Below, in pieces: positions 1 to 5,997 of a stretch of DNA of 5,997 nucleotides. The position numbers were made by a program, and so were the translations under genes. Source of the DNA: DASVDK01 sp036562265 [NCBI: Thermodesulfobacteriota bacterium] (lineage in GTDB: Bacteria > DASVDK01). Each line of letters opens with the position of its first letter. Position 1 is the stretch's first letter. The stretch is taken from positions 1 through 5,997 of the forward strand of contig DATCKS010000032.1 in assembly GCA_036562265.1 (NCBI GenBank). The letters are read 5' to 3'. The notes beneath the pieces are model-generated. The model saw only the letters and a list, made by a program, of their open reading frames with translations. It was not told where the DNA came from and did no database searches.

Positions 1-1701
1 GGCCGGCTCGCGCCGCCCGTCCCGCCGCTTCCGGACGCCGACCGCGAGCGGCTCGCGGCGTTCGCGGCGTGGTGGTGGGAGCTGCGCGGCCGCAAGGACC
101 GCACGCCCCCCTCGGACCTCGTCGAGGAGGCGCTCGAGCGAAGCGGGTACCGCTCGGTGTGCCTGACCCGGCGGGACGGCGACCAGCAGGTCGCCAACCT
201 CCGCAAGCTCGTCGAGATGACGCGCGCCTTCGAGGCCCGGGGCGGCCGGACGCTCAGGGACCTCGTCGTCGAGCTCGGCGCGCTGGTCGACGAGGAGCCG
301 CGCGAGACCCCGGCCGAGCTCGTCGGCGAGGGCGAGGACGTCGTCCGCATCATGACCATCCACGCCGCCAAGGGGCTCGAGTTCCCCGTCGTGGTCGTCC
401 CCGGCTGCTCCGCCACCTGGCGGAGCACCCACGAGGCGGTCGTCTTCGACGAGGGGCCGGACGGCGCCGGCCTCGCCGTCCGGCCGCTCGACCTCGACAC
501 CCTCGATCGGTGTCCCACGTGGCTCGGCCGCCGCATCCAGGCGGCCGTCGACGCCCGGGAGGCGGCCGAGTGGCGCCGGCTCTTCTACGTCGCCGCCACG
601 CGCGCGAAGACGCGGCTGATCCTCGTCGGCGAGCACCCGGTCAGGAAGGACGGCGGCCTCACGACCGCCGACACCTGGCGGCGGGCGGTCGAGGAGGCCC
701 TCTCGTCCCGGCCGGACCTCGTCCGCCGTCTCACGTGGGACGACCTGGCGGCGCTACCGGAGCCGGGCGATGCCCCGCCGGACGCGCCGGCGGCCGTCCC
801 GGCCGCCGCGGATGCGGCCATCGCCCGCCTGCGATGGCGTCCACCGCTGCCGACTCGCTTCGTCCTCTCGGCCACCGAGCTGTGCGACCTCGCCGCCTGC
901 CCGCAGCGCTACTACCTGACGCGGCGCCTCGGGCTGCGGGAACCGCCCGATCCCTGGTTCGACGGCGGCGACGAGCCGGGAGAGCCCGAGACCGCCCCCT
1001 CGCCCGTCGACCGCGGGCGGCTCGTCCACGCCGTGCTCGAGCACGCCCCGCTCGGTCTCGAGTGGGGCGCCCTCACGCGAGCGGTCCGGGAGCTGGTCCG
1101 CACGCACGCCGCCGGCGTGCCGGGCGGCCTCGGCGAGGCCGAGCAGGCGTCGCTCGCCGAGAGCATCGTCGCTTTCCTCGATAGCCGCTCCGGGCGATCC
1201 CTTGCGGCCGCGTGGCGACGGGCGCCCGACACCGTGTTCCGCGAGCACCCGATCGCACTCCGGCTCTCCGACGGCGCCACCTCCCTCTCCGTGCGCGGCC
1301 AGGTCGACGTGCTGTGGCGCGACGAGGACGGAACCTGGACGGTGCTCGACTACAAGACGACACGGGGCGGTGCGGATGCCGCCCCGCGCTACGAGCTTCA
1401 GCTCCTCGCGTACGCCGACGCGGCGGCGCGAGTTGCAGGCGGCGGCCCGGTCCGCGCCGGCTTCGCCTTCCTCCTCGACCGGCCCGACGAGCCGTACTGG
1501 CTCGACGCCGGCGCCGCGGCGCTCGCGCGCATGCGATCGCGCGCGCTGGCGATCGTCAGGGAGGCGGCCGAGCGGGAGGGGGACGACGGCGAGGCCTGGC
1601 CGCGCATCGACCGGGCGCGCTGCGAGGCGCTGCGCTGCGGGTTCGTCGGGAGGTGTCACGGGAGGCCGCCGGCGAACGCCGGCACGAGGTCCGCGGGTTA
1701 G
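1..1701 (+). CDS. UvrD/AddA-like helicase fused to RecB-type PD-(D/E)XK nuclease, C-terminal part (5' end outside window)
   Basis: The frame is open from base 1, so this is the last 566 residues of a larger protein; the first in-frame ATG (157) is internal, not the start. Residue numbers count from base 1. Seen: superfamily 1 helicase motif V at about 118-129 (MTIHAAKGLEFP) and motif VI at about 190-204 (EWRRLFYVAATRAKT); a Pro/Ala-rich linker near 257-275; then a RecB-family nuclease with H343 (GRLVHAVLEH), D436 (GQVDVLW), D450 and K452 (LDYKTT), and Q467/Y471 (QLLAY). C300 together with C541, C546 and C552 resembles the 4Fe-4S ligand set of AddB/Cas4-type nucleases. Such enzymes unwind and resect DNA ends for recombinational repair, in the cytoplasm. 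The Walker A and other N-terminal helicase motifs are not visible here. It may be called addA, but Bacillus AddA lacks the cluster, so an AddA-like or stand-alone helicase-nuclease is the safer name. Family assignment is strong; the exact subfamily is uncertain. Confidence 0.92.
   Translation, partial: GRLAPPVPPLPDADRERLAAFAAWWWELRGRKDRTPPSDLVEEALERSGYRSVCLTRRDGDQQVANLRKLVEMTRAFEARGGRTLRDLVVELGALVDEEPRETPAELVGEGEDVVRIMTIHAAKGLEFPVVVVPGCSATWRSTHEAVVFDEGPDGAGLAVRPLDLDTLDRCPTWLGRRIQAAVDAREAAEWRRLFYVAATRAKTRLILVGEHPVRKDGGLTTADTWRRAVEEALSSRPDLVRRLTWDDLAALPEPGDAPPDAPAAVPAAADAAIARLRWRPPLPTRFVLSATELCDLAACPQRYYLTRRLGLREPPDPWFDGGDEPGEPETAPSPVDRGRLVHAVLEHAPLGLEWGALTRAVRELVRTHAAGVPGGLGEAEQASLAESIVAFLDSRSGRSLAAAWRRAPDTVFREHPIALRLSDGATSLSVRGQVDVLWRDEDGTWTVLDYKTTRGGADAAPRYELQLLAYADAAARVAGGGPVRAGFAFLLDRPDEPYWLDAGAAALARMRSRALAIVREAAEREGDDGEAWPRIDRARCEALRCGFVGRCHGRPPANAGTRSAG
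1668..1683. other. GC-only inverted repeat at the end of the helicase-nuclease gene
   Basis: A 7-base inverted repeat (GCCGGCG, AA, CGCCGGC) could form a short hairpin, realistically 6 pairs with a 4-base GAAC loop. It lies inside the last codons of the plus-strand gene, near the convergent junction with the minus-strand transporter cluster. There is no T-run after it on either strand, so it is not a standard intrinsic terminator. In DNA this rich in GC, such repeats also arise by chance. The 21-base spacer at 1702-1722 holds only a weaker 4-base pairing (GGCC at 1704-1707 and 1714-1717). Confidence 0.25.
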
Positions 1702-1722
1702 GGGGCCTCTTCGGGCCGGCGG

Positions 1723-2556
1723 TCACGCGCCCCGCAGCCTCGGATCCAGGTGGTCCCGGAGGCCGTCGCTCACGAAGTTGAAGGCGAGGACCGAGAGCAT
1801 GATGAAGAGGCCCGGGAAGAGCGAGATCCAGGGCGAGATGAGGAGGAACTCCTTCCCCTCGTTGAGGATCGTGCCCCACGACGGGGTGGGCGGCTGCACG
1901 CCGACGCCGAGGTAGGAGAGCGCCGACTCGATCAGGATCGCGTACGAGAGCCCCACGACGACCTGTACGAGCATCGGCGCGAGGACGTTCGGCAGGAGGT
2001 ACCGGGCGATGATCCGCCCCGGGCCGGCGCCGGCGGCGGCCGCGGCCTCCACGTAGGCGAGGTTCTTCTCGGCGAGCACGGCGGCGCGCATCACCCTGAA
2101 GAAGAACGGCGTGTAGACGACCGCGATGGCCACGGTCGTCGTCGTCGCGCCGGCGCCGAGGACCGCCGAGATCCCGAGGGCGAGGAGGAGCGAGGGGAAG
2201 GCGAAGAGGAGGTCCATGAGCCGCCCGAGGAGCTGATCGAGCCCGCGCCCGAAGTAGCCGGCGACGAGCCCCGCGGCCCCGCCGATCAGCGTGGCGACGC
2301 CGATCGAGAGGCCGGCGATGCCGAGCGACACGCGGATCCCGAAGAGGACCCGGCTGAAGAGGTCGCGGCCGAACCGATCGGTGCCGAAGAGGTGGTCGGC
2401 CGAGGGGGGTTCGAACATGCGCGCCGCGTCGACGGCGATCGGCGAGTAGGGGGCGACGAGCGGCGCCAGCACGCCGGCCGCCACGAAGGCGCCGGCGATG
2501 ACGGCGCCGGCCACGAAGAGCCGGTTGCTCCGGAGGTCGTCCGCCCGCGCGGTCAC
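1723..2556 (-). CDS. ABC transporter permease, DppC/OppC type
   Basis: A 277-residue inner-membrane permease, the usual length for DppC-type subunits of peptide/nickel-type importers; it pairs with the DppB-type subunit to form the channel. Seen: N-terminal membrane segment at about 12-35; the family signature HLFGTDRFGRDLFSR at 56-70; further hydrophobic segments near 75-101, 116-135, 138-157, 196-216 and 243-262; the EAA loop that contacts the ATPase at about 168-194 (YVEAAAAAGAGPGRIIARY, then LLPN); and the conserved C-terminal stretch SYLGVGVQPPTPSWGTIL followed by FVSDGLRDHLDPRLR. I chose the GTG at 2556 because it overlaps the dppB-like stop as GTGA and begins the protein at the usual distance from the first membrane segment. 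The frame stays open upstream to 3501, but that part is antisense-free shadow coding inside the dppB-like gene. There is no clear Shine-Dalgarno, which fits translational coupling. The substrate cannot be read from the permease. It is the last gene of the cluster. Confidence 0.93.
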   Translation of the reverse strand: MTARADDLRSNRLFVAGAVIAGAFVAAGVLAPLVAPYSPIAVDAARMFEPPSADHLFGTDRFGRDLFSRVLFGIRVSLGIAGLSIGVATLIGGAAGLVAGYFGRGLDQLLGRLMDLLFAFPSLLLALGISAVLGAGATTTTVAIAVVYTPFFFRVMRAAVLAEKNLAYVEAAAAAGAGPGRIIARYLLPNVLAPMLVQVVVGLSYAILIESALSYLGVGVQPPTPSWGTILNEGKEFLLISPWISLFPGLFIMLSVLAFNFVSDGLRDHLDPRLRGA

Positions 2557-3503
2557 CGGTACCGGATGCGCGGGTCGATGGCCCCGTAGAGGAGGTCGAC
2601 CACGAGGTTGAGGAGCATGAACAGGGCGGCGCCGACGAGGATCGTCCCCTGCACGACCGGGTAGTCGCGCTGGAAGATCGCGTCGAGCAAGAGGCGCCCG
2701 ACGCCGGGGAGGTTGAAGACGTCCTCGACGACGACGATCCCCCCGAGGATGTAGCCCATCTGCACGCCGGCCACGGTGACGACCGGGATGAGGGCGTTGC
2801 GCAGCCCGTGGCGGCCGGCGACCCGCGGCTCGTCGGCTCCCTTCGCCCGCGCGGTCCGGATGTAGTCCTGGCGCAGGACCTCGAGCATCGAGGAGCGGGT
2901 CATCCGGGTGATGACCGCGGCGGTGGCGGTGCCGAGCGTGAGGATCGGGAGCGCCATGATGGCGAGGTTCCCCCGGAGGTCCTCGGTGATCGGGACCCAG
3001 TCGAGCGGCGGCATCCACGAGAGGTAGAGGGAGAAGAGGAGGATGAGGAGCGTCCCCTGCCAGAAGGCGGGGATCGAGAGGCCGAGCGTGGCCGTGAAGC
3101 GGATCGAGCCGTCGTACGCGGTGCCGCGGCCGATGGCGGCGACGGTGCCGAGGGGGACGCCGAGGAGGAGCGACCAGGCCACGGCGCCGATCGCCAGCTC
3201 GGCCGAGACCGGCAGGCGCGCGAGGATCAGCTCGAGCACCGGCCGGTCGCTCCGCCACGACTCCCCCAGGTCCCCGCGCACCACGCCGCCGAGCCAGTCC
3301 ACGAACTGGACGTGCCACGGCCGGTCGAGCCCGAAGAACTGCCGCAGGCTCAGGACCGTCTCCTCGCTGACCAGCGCGCTCTGGCCGAGGAGCTGCTCGA
3401 CCACGGTGCCCGGGATCAGCCGCATCATCACGAAGACGACGACGCTGACCCCGAGCAGGGTCGCCGCCATGGCGATCAGCCGGCGAAGCGCGTACTGCCA
3501 CAT
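2553..3503 (-). CDS. ABC transporter permease, DppB/OppB type
   Basis: A 316-residue inner-membrane permease of the peptide/nickel importer family, within the normal size range. Seen: start MWQYALRRLIAMAATLLGVS with the first membrane segment at about 9-30 and the typical RLIPG after it; a periplasmic loop with FFGLDRPW and GDLGESW; further membrane segments at about 101-124, 134-162, 181-200, 236-260 and 284-308; the EAA loop at about 214-238 (YIRTARAKGADEPRVAGRHG, then LRNALIP); the signature VFNLPGVGRLLLDAI at 262-276 and QRDYPVVQG; and the terminal YGAIDPRIRYR. The ATG at 3503 begins 10 bases after the binding-protein stop. No good Shine-Dalgarno is visible, so coupling to the upstream gene is likely. 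The stop overlaps the GTG of the DppC-type gene by 4 bases. Family certain; substrate unknown. Confidence 0.95.
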   Translation of the reverse strand: MWQYALRRLIAMAATLLGVSVVVFVMMRLIPGTVVEQLLGQSALVSEETVLSLRQFFGLDRPWHVQFVDWLGGVVRGDLGESWRSDRPVLELILARLPVSAELAIGAVAWSLLLGVPLGTVAAIGRGTAYDGSIRFTATLGLSIPAFWQGTLLILLFSLYLSWMPPLDWVPITEDLRGNLAIMALPILTLGTATAAVITRMTRSSMLEVLRQDYIRTARAKGADEPRVAGRHGLRNALIPVVTVAGVQMGYILGGIVVVEDVFNLPGVGRLLLDAIFQRDYPVVQGTILVGAALFMLLNLVVDLLYGAIDPRIRYR

Positions 3504-3513
3504 CCCGGACGGC

Positions 3514-5064
3514 TCACGCCGACAGCCAGGCGAAGCGCAGCCCGTAGAGGAAGCCGGTCGGGTAGGGCCGGAACCCCTTGAGCTTCCGGCTCACGCTGTA
3601 GAGGAGGTTCGGCGCGTAGAGCGGGATGCTGATCGGGTCCTCCGCCATGAGCGCCTGCACGCGATCGTACAGCGTCTTGCGCCTTCCGCGATCGAGCGTC
3701 GAGCGCCCCTCGTCGAGGAGCCGGTCGGCCTCGGCGCTCCCCCACCGCCGGAAGTCCATCCCCTTCGGTGGGGTGCGGTAGTGCCGGTAGAAGGCCTGGT
3801 CCGGGTCGACGAAGCCGCCCCACTCGTTCATCGTCGGCGGGCTCTGCCGCGCGATCCAGTCCTTGATCCAGACGCCGATGTCGACCGTCTCGACGGTCAC
3901 GTCGAAGCCGACCTCCTTCAGGTTGTCGGCGATCACCTGGACCGAGGCCGCGAGCGCCGGGTAGCCGACGAGGCTGCGGATGGTGAGCGGGATCGGCGGG
4001 GTGAGGCCGGCGCCCTTCAAGAGCTCGCGCGCCTTCGCGACGTCGCGCGTCTGGTTGGCCAGCTTCTCGACGGGCATCGCCCAGTACCCCATCGCCGACG
4101 GCAGGAGGCCGAGCCGCGTGCCGAGGCCGTGCCCGGCGATCTGGAGGATCGCCTCCCGGTCGATCGCGAGCGCGATCGCCCGCCGCACGTCCGGCCGGTC
4201 GGTCGGCGGCCGGTCGCCGGCGAGGTCGAGGACGACCCAGCGGATCGCGGGTGCGGAGACGTGCTCGTAGGTCCGGACCGCGCTCGCCAGGCGGAAGTTG
4301 ATGCCGCTGTCGAATTGGACCATGTCGATCTGCCCCGCCCGCAGCGCCGCCACGAGCGACGACTCGTCCGGCACCGTCTGGAAGGTGATCCCGTCGAGAT
4401 AGGGCTTGCCGCGGTCCCAGTACTCGGCGTGCCGACGCAGGACGAGGCGGCGGTTCGGCTCGAACGCCTCCACCGCGAACGGCCCGGTCCCGATCGCCGC
4501 GTGCTGCAGTTCCCGGCCGGTCTTGACGGCGTCGGCCGGGACGACGGCGTTGTACTTGCCGCCGAGGTTGATGAGGAAGGTGGCCGTCGGCTCGTGGAGG
4601 GTGAACTTCACGGTCTCCCGGTTCACGACCTCGATCGACCTGATCATCACGAGGTCGCCCCGGCCGCCCGATCCGGTCTTCGGGTCGAGGACGCGCTCGT
4701 AGCTGAACTTCACGTCCTCGGCCGTCATCTCCTTGCCGTTGTGGAACCTGACGCCGCGGCGGAGGTGGAAGACGTACTCGGTCGGCGACCGCTCTTCCCA
4801 CCGCTCGGCGAGCTGCGGCCTCGGCGTCAGGTCGAAGTCGACCCAGACGAGGCTCTCGTAGAAGAGCGGCTTGCGGCGCTGGTAGATGTCGGCCCCCTCG
4901 AGGTGCGGCTCGATGCTCGCGGGCAGCGCCGTGCTCCCGAAGGTGATCCGACCGCCCGACCGGGGGGTGCCGTCGGCGGCACCCGCGAGTCCCGGCCGCA
5001 TCGTCCCGGGGGCGGCGAGCCCGAGCCCGGCGGCTCCAAGGAGCGCCCGTCGCGTGATACGCAT
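3514..5064 (-). CDS. ABC transporter substrate-binding protein, peptide type (SBP family 5), Tat-like signal
   Basis: A 516-residue extracytoplasmic binding protein of the DppA/OppA/NikA family, normal length. It would bind the solute outside the membrane and deliver it to the two permeases downstream. Seen: a twin-arginine-type signal (ITRRALLGAAGLGLAAPG, about 3-20) with a likely cleavage site near 29-31 (AGAAD); the family 5 signature at about 86-123 (LAERW, then YVFHLRRGVRFHNGKEMTAE and DVKFSYERV); GTGPFAVEAFEP at 192-203; PDVRRAIALAIDREAIL at 291-307; and a C-terminal PISIPLYAPNLLY at 477-489. There is no cysteine in the protein, so it is not a lipoprotein. The ATG at 5064 was chosen because it places the signal at the N-terminus and has a strong GGAGG 8 bases upstream; the open frame further upstream is only a shadow across the ridA-like gene. 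Relatives bind peptides, nickel-chelates, sugars or opines, so the ligand is not predictable from this sequence. Confidence 0.95.
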   Translation of the reverse strand: MRITRRALLGAAGLGLAAPGTMRPGLAGAADGTPRSGGRITFGSTALPASIEPHLEGADIYQRRKPLFYESLVWVDFDLTPRPQLAERWEERSPTEYVFHLRRGVRFHNGKEMTAEDVKFSYERVLDPKTGSGGRGDLVMIRSIEVVNRETVKFTLHEPTATFLINLGGKYNAVVPADAVKTGRELQHAAIGTGPFAVEAFEPNRRLVLRRHAEYWDRGKPYLDGITFQTVPDESSLVAALRAGQIDMVQFDSGINFRLASAVRTYEHVSAPAIRWVVLDLAGDRPPTDRPDVRRAIALAIDREAILQIAGHGLGTRLGLLPSAMGYWAMPVEKLANQTRDVAKARELLKGAGLTPPIPLTIRSLVGYPALAASVQVIADNLKEVGFDVTVETVDIGVWIKDWIARQSPPTMNEWGGFVDPDQAFYRHYRTPPKGMDFRRWGSAEADRLLDEGRSTLDRGRRKTLYDRVQALMAEDPISIPLYAPNLLYSVSRKLKGFRPYPTGFLYGLRFAWLSA

Positions 5065-5071
5065 CCCTCTT

Positions 5072-5081
5072 CCCTCCTCCT
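5072..5081 (-). promoter_or_regulatory. Ribosome binding site of the substrate-binding protein gene
   Basis: Read on the minus strand this is AGGAGGAGGG. The GGAGG nearest the gene ends 8 bases before the ATG at 5064, a good spacing, and it supports that start. It is the strongest ribosome site in the transporter cluster, consistent with the binding protein being made in excess over the permeases. The rest of the 74-base spacer (5065-5138) is GC-rich; I see no convincing -35/-10 pair and no hairpin with a T-run in it. Confidence 0.7.
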
Positions 5082-5138
5082 CTCGTCCCGCGGGGTCAGG
5101 CCTCGACGCCTTCCTCACCGGAACATGGAAAGGTCTGT

Positions 5139-5615
5139 CTAGTGGAGCGCGACGACGAATTCGATCTCGACCGGCGTGTTGCGGGGCAGGGCCGGGGCGC
5201 CGACCGCCGAGCGGGCGTGCCGGCCGGCCTCCCCGAAGATCTGGATGAGGAGTTCCGAGGCGGCGTCGATCACCTTCGGCTGCTCGTGGAAGGTCGGCGC
5301 CGACGCGACGAAGCCGGTCACCTTGACGATCCGCGCGATCCGGTCGAGGGAGCCCAGGGCCTGTTTGAGGACGGCCAGCCCGTTGAGGACGCAGAGACGG
5401 GCCGCCTCGCGCCCCTCCTCGACCGACACCGTCTCGCCGAGCTTGCCCGTGACCGCGAGGCCCGCGCCGCTTCGCGGGAGCTGGCCGCTCACGTACGCGA
5501 CGTCCTTCCAGACCACGACCGGGACGTAGTTGAAGGCCGGCGTGGCCGGCTCGGGAAGGGCGAGCCCCAGCTCCTCGATCCGTCCTTCCACCACCCCCTG
5601 TGCGACTCTCCCCAT
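5139..5615 (-). CDS. RidA family protein (YjgF/YER057c/UK114 superfamily)
   Basis: A 158-residue protein, slightly longer than the roughly 130 residues of E. coli RidA and typical of the longer YER057c/UK114-like subgroup. RidA proteins form trimers; the archetype hydrolyses reactive enamine/imine intermediates to ketoacids and ammonia in the cytoplasm. Seen: RIEELGLALPEP at 12-23, FNYVPVVVWKDVAYVSGQLP at 28-47, GKLGETVSVEEG at 58-69, AARLCVLNGLAVLKQALGSL at 71-90, and the C-terminal block HARSAVGAPALPRNTPVEIE at 133-152. R135 matches the conserved substrate-carboxylate Arg of RidA, and E150/E152 fall where RidA carries its active-site Glu, so it may be catalytically competent. I chose the ATG at 5615 because AGGAGG lies just upstream; the in-frame ATG at 5666 would add 17 unconserved residues and overlap the epimerase gene. 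It follows the epimerase by 14 bases. True substrate unknown; many longer family members have no demonstrated deaminase activity. Confidence 0.92.
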   Translation of the reverse strand: MGRVAQGVVEGRIEELGLALPEPATPAFNYVPVVVWKDVAYVSGQLPRSGAGLAVTGKLGETVSVEEGREAARLCVLNGLAVLKQALGSLDRIARIVKVTGFVASAPTFHEQPKVIDAASELLIQIFGEAGRHARSAVGAPALPRNTPVEIEFVVALH

Positions 5616-5619
5616 CGTT

Positions 5620-5625
5620 CCTCCT
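5620..5625 (-). promoter_or_regulatory. Ribosome binding site deciding the RidA start
   Basis: A perfect AGGAGG on the minus strand ends 4 bases before the ATG at 5615. This favours that start over the longer in-frame ATG at 5666, which would lie inside the upstream epimerase coding sequence. The site sits in the 14-base gap between the two genes, which implies they are read from one transcript. Confidence 0.7.
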
Positions 5626-5629
5626 CGTC

Positions 5630-5997
5630 CTACGGCGTGCCGGCCTCGCCCCGCGCCCTGAGCCACCCGAGGTAGTCGGCGGCGGCCCGGCGCGCGTCGT
5701 ACTCCGGGCGGAAACCGAGGTCACGCTCGATCCGCGCCGTCGACATGGCGGGCAGGGCGGGCGCGGACGCCGACGGCTCGCGGCCGGCGGCCGCGCCGCC
5801 AGACTCCACCTCGACCCGGACCTCGGGATCGACCGCCGTAAGGGCGCGGGCCAGGTCGGCCAGGCTGCTGCGGTGGCCCACCACGTGGTAGCGGTCGTGC
5901 GGGAGCGTCCGGGCCGAGACGCACGCCTCGATCGCGCGGCCGGCGTCCGGCGCGTAGAGCAGGTCGGCCGGCTCGGGCGGCGCCGCGATCCGCGCCG
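5630..5997 (-). CDS. NAD-dependent epimerase/dehydratase (extended SDR), C-terminal part (5' end outside window)
   Basis: The minus-strand frame is open from the window edge to the stop at 5630, giving the last 122 residues. The internal ATG at 5884 is not the real start. Seen, counting from the window edge: DLLYAPDAGRAIEACVSA at about 11-28, matching the extended-SDR region where a conserved Asp/Ala-rich helix follows the substrate-binding strand; DRYHVVGHRSSLADLARAL at about 34-52, the usual 'yNvg...sl.ela..l' segment; and the C-terminal ARIERDLGFRPEYD followed by AADYLGWLRARGE, typical of the tail of sugar-nucleotide epimerase-like proteins. The Rossmann GxxGxxG motif and the catalytic YxxxK lie outside the window, so activity and substrate cannot be judged. 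Members act on nucleotide sugars, but many in catabolic clusters act on other hydroxy/keto compounds. It is the first visible gene of the minus-strand cluster, 14 bases ahead of the RidA gene. Confidence 0.82.
   Translation of the reverse strand, partial: ARIAAPPEPADLLYAPDAGRAIEACVSARTLPHDRYHVVGHRSSLADLARALTAVDPEVRVEVESGGAAAGREPSASAPALPAMSTARIERDLGFRPEYDARRAAADYLGWLRARGEAGTP

Noticed and set aside
754-1659. A 301-codon minus-strand open frame within the helicase-nuclease gene.
   Set aside because: It is a composition-driven shadow of the plus-strand gene, whose helicase and nuclease motifs are unambiguous.
1750-2589. A 279-codon plus-strand open frame antisense to the DppC-type gene.
   Set aside because: The product is a low-complexity Glu/Arg/Gly-rich sequence mirroring the permease codons; no recognisable family and no supporting start context.
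2557-3501. The upstream part of the dppC frame, which would make a 592-residue fused protein.
   Set aside because: This stretch is another frame of the dppB-like gene and translates to Arg/Pro-rich shadow sequence; permease homology begins only at the GTG at 2556.
5065-5138. Possible promoter or terminator in the 74-base gap between the RidA and binding-protein genes.
   Set aside because: I see no AT-rich -10-like element and no stable hairpin followed by T residues; only the ribosome site at its gene-proximal end is supportable.
3043-5142. A 699-codon plus-strand open frame running across the binding-protein and dppB-like genes.
   Set aside because: It is antisense to two clearly recognisable genes, its translation is Arg/Pro/Glu-rich with no domain or motif, and such shadow frames are expected at this GC content.
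5142-5675. A 177-codon plus-strand open frame antisense to the RidA-family gene.
   Set aside because: The translation is charged shadow sequence with no family resemblance, while the minus strand encodes a clear RidA-family protein.
5065-5724. N-terminal extension of the binding-protein frame to 736 residues.
   Set aside because: The extension overlaps the RidA gene in another frame, is low-complexity, and would bury the Tat-like signal; the ATG at 5064 has a strong ribosome site.

Overview
This window is very GC-rich by eye, with G/C at nearly every third codon position. That explains why long open frames appear antisense to nearly every real gene. The content is bacterial chromosomal: a recombination-type helicase-nuclease, a peptide-type ABC importer, a RidA-family protein and a sugar-epimerase-like SDR. 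The base composition and the Tat-type solute-binding protein beside dppB/dppC-like permeases would fit a high-GC soil or sediment bacterium (for example Methylomirabilota/Rokubacteria, Chloroflexi, Actinobacteria or Proteobacteria). The sequence alone does not settle the phylum.

Layout: on the + strand, bases 1-1701 hold the C-terminal 566 residues of a UvrD/AddA-like helicase fused to a RecB-type PD-(D/E)XK nuclease with a probable 4Fe-4S cluster; its start lies upstream of the window. A 21-base gap separates it from a convergent minus-strand cluster. In its own transcription order (right to left) that cluster is: the end of an NAD-dependent epimerase/dehydratase (5997-5630, 5' end outside the window), a RidA-family protein (5615-5139), a 74-base spacer, a periplasmic peptide/solute-binding protein with a Tat-like signal (5064-3514), a DppB-type permease (3503-2553) and a DppC-type permease (2556-1723).

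Working together: the binding protein captures a solute, probably a peptide or related small molecule, outside the membrane and hands it to the DppB-DppC channel. The tight spacing (10 bases, then a 4-base GTGA overlap) indicates one transcript with coupled translation. The usual DppD/DppF ATPases are not in the window, and the cluster ends against the convergent helicase gene, so the ATPases must be encoded elsewhere. RidA and the epimerase sit 14 bases apart just upstream and may share the transcript, suggesting a catabolic or detoxification link with the imported compound; this is inference.

No tRNA, rRNA, CRISPR array, insertion sequence, prophage gene or long non-coding stretch was seen; no intergenic gap exceeds 74 bases. 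I did not find convincing evidence for an undescribed system. The findings are modest points of interest.
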